DNA from: an uncultured bacterium | GTDB lineage: Bacteria > Bacillota > Clostridia > Oscillospirales > Acutalibacteraceae | Reading direction: 5' to 3' | Assembly (NCBI GenBank): GCA_945949625.1 | Contig: CAMFFI010000075.1 | Location: forward strand, 1 to 6,130 | DNA: 6,130 nt | Shown here: in pieces, positions 5,341 through 6,130 of the stretch | Layout: every line of letters starts with the position of its first letter | How positions within the stretch are numbered: position 1 is the first letter of the stretch | Notes under the pieces: model-generated | Database searches by the model: none | What the model was told of the DNA's origin: nothing | Seen by the model: only the letters and a program-made list of their open reading frames with translations | Program-made: the position numbers and the translations under genes

Positions 5341-5732
5341 ACTGCACCTCCCGTTAAGGAAAGCACAGTTTGAAGAATTTCGTTATAAAGGGGAATTGCT
5401 GTTACGAGAACCATTATTTTGCCTGCAACCGAAACATTTGAGGCTAAGGCATTTTGTCCTGCGTCCTTACAGCAATCACAGGCAAACTCGGTAACAAAGC
5501 AGATACCCACAGCCTTTAGCAAAACAGTAATATAGGTTGCGTTTATTCCCGTGCTTGAAAGAATTTTATTTACAGTGTCGTAAAGCGATGTAAAGGAAGA
5601 AAGCAATGACAGAAATATAAAAATACAGCCGGCTATTGCAACCATCAGGGACATTTCGCCGTTGTAACGCTTTAGGGTTACGGCAATAACAGAGGTAATA
5701 AGTGCCAAAGCACAAATTGCTGCAATATTCAT
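5337..5732 (-). CDS. spoIIIAD: Stage III sporulation protein AD
   Basis: SpoIIIAD is a small integral-membrane protein of the SpoIIIA complex, related in hydrophobic pattern to SpoIIIAC. At 131 aa it matches the family (133 aa in B. subtilis). Visible are an N-terminal helix (2-20), LKRYNGEMSLMVAIAGCIFIFL (20-41), a long middle part with YITVLLKAVGICFVTEFACDCCKDAGQNALASNV (67-100), where the TEF-CDCCKDAG stretch is characteristic, and a last helix KIMVLVTAIPLYNEILQTVLSL (105-126). The ATG begins one base after the spoIIIAC stop and has no clear Shine-Dalgarno, so it probably depends on coupled re-initiation. Confidence 0.95.
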   Translation of the reverse strand: MNIAAICALALITSVIAVTLKRYNGEMSLMVAIAGCIFIFLSLLSSFTSLYDTVNKILSSTGINATYITVLLKAVGICFVTEFACDCCKDAGQNALASNVSVAGKIMVLVTAIPLYNEILQTVLSLTGGAV

Positions 5733-5733
5733 T

Positions 5734-5928
5734 TTACAAACCGAACAGCGTTTTTATTGTAGAAAAAAGCGAGCTTATTTGAGTTACAATCATTGTTAGC
5801 ACTACAATAAGTCCTGCCAAGGTTGTAAGCATAGCCTGCTCTTCTCTTCCGGAGCGGACAAGAAGCTGGTTAAGTATTGCAACTATGATTCCCACAGCCG
5901 CAATTTTAAAAATCATATCTACATCCAT
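5734..5928 (-). CDS. spoIIIAC: Stage III sporulation protein AC
   Basis: SpoIIIAC is a tiny two-helix membrane protein of the SpoIIIA complex. The 64-aa product has helix one with IFKIAAVGIIVAILNQLLVRSG (6-27), a loop GREEQAM, and helix two with LAGLIVVLTMIVTQISSLF (37-55). Both segments and the R-x-G-R/K-E-E-x-A loop fit the family. The frame is open from a TTG at 5949, but that overlaps the spoIIIAB stop and adds seven non-conserved residues. The ATG at 5928 has GAGG (5937-5940) 8 nt upstream and is preferred. It follows spoIIIAB after 13 nt. Confidence 0.95.
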   Translation of the reverse strand: MDVDMIFKIAAVGIIVAILNQLLVRSGREEQAMLTTLAGLIVVLTMIVTQISSLFSTIKTLFGL

Positions 5929-5941
5929 ATTAATTACCTCT

Positions 5942-6130
5942 TTATACAATCATTAATGCTATTGACGTTCCAAGGAAAAATCCCATTGCTTTATACAGTT
6001 TTGATTTTTTATCTAAATCTTCCTGTGCATTTTCGAGTGCTTTTGAAAATACCTCTTCATAAAGCTTTATGTGGCTGAGCTCACCCGATGTATCGGTAGT
6101 GCCTAAGCTTCCGCCGAAATCAATCAGTGC
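5942..6130 (-). CDS. spoIIIAB: Stage III sporulation protein AB, C-terminal part
   Basis: Only the last 62 residues and the stop lie in the window; the 5' part is cut by the right edge. They show the SpoIIIAB C-terminus: LGTTDTSGELSHIKLY, an amphipathic Lys/Glu-rich helix (EEVFSKALENAQEDLDKKSK), then LYKAMGFFLGTSIALMIV as the final membrane anchor. SpoIIIAB resembles type II secretion GspF-like proteins and is thought to assist assembly of the complex with the ATPase SpoIIIAA, whose gene should lie just outside the window. The operon's sigma-E promoter is also expected there. Confidence 0.93.
   Translation of the reverse strand, partial: ALIDFGGSLGTTDTSGELSHIKLYEEVFSKALENAQEDLDKKSKLYKAMGFFLGTSIALMIV

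Overview
The window looks like chromosome of an endospore-forming Firmicute, most likely a Clostridia / Oscillospiraceae-type gut bacterium. The reasons are a nearly complete spoIIIA sporulation operon, clostridial gene order (spoIIIA followed by nusB), AT-rich intergenic DNA, Shine-Dalgarno sites of the GGAGG type, and a clostridial TsaD-like paralogue. The species cannot be named from this sequence.

Layout. From the right edge leftwards on the minus strand lie spoIIIAB (3' end only), spoIIIAC, spoIIIAD, spoIIIAE, spoIIIAF, spoIIIAG and spoIIIAH. The AC to AG junctions are overlapping or 1 nt apart. A 154-nt gap between spoIIIAG and spoIIIAH breaks this packing and is almost filled by a 137-bp imperfect inverted repeat (3118-3254). 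Next, on the plus strand and convergent with spoIIIA, is a CaCA-family cation antiporter (1495-2460) with its own promoter. Its leader (about 1362-1481) reads as a yybP-ykoY (Mn2+) riboswitch overlapping an intrinsic terminator. A second strong hairpin terminator closes the gene. Divergent from it on the minus strand are nusB and a TsaD/Kae1-like M22 protein that runs off the left edge. Their start and stop codons overlap by one base.

How it works together. SpoIIIAB-AH build the mother-cell half of the channel ('feeding tube') between mother cell and forespore: AG, AH and probably AF supply ring-building domains, and AB-AE the membrane platform. The antiporter is a separate metal-controlled unit set into this conserved neighbourhood. 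Its leader suggests that it exports Mn2+, or Ca2+/Mn2+, and that metal relieves termination. nusB and the M22 gene form a housekeeping operon from a good sigma-A type promoter.

Most notable are the Mn-type riboswitch on a CaCA antiporter, the structured element in the spoIIIAG-spoIIIAH gap, the near absence of the beta-triangle insertion in SpoIIIAG, and the TsaD paralogue. I see no CRISPR, tRNA, rRNA or intact insertion sequence.
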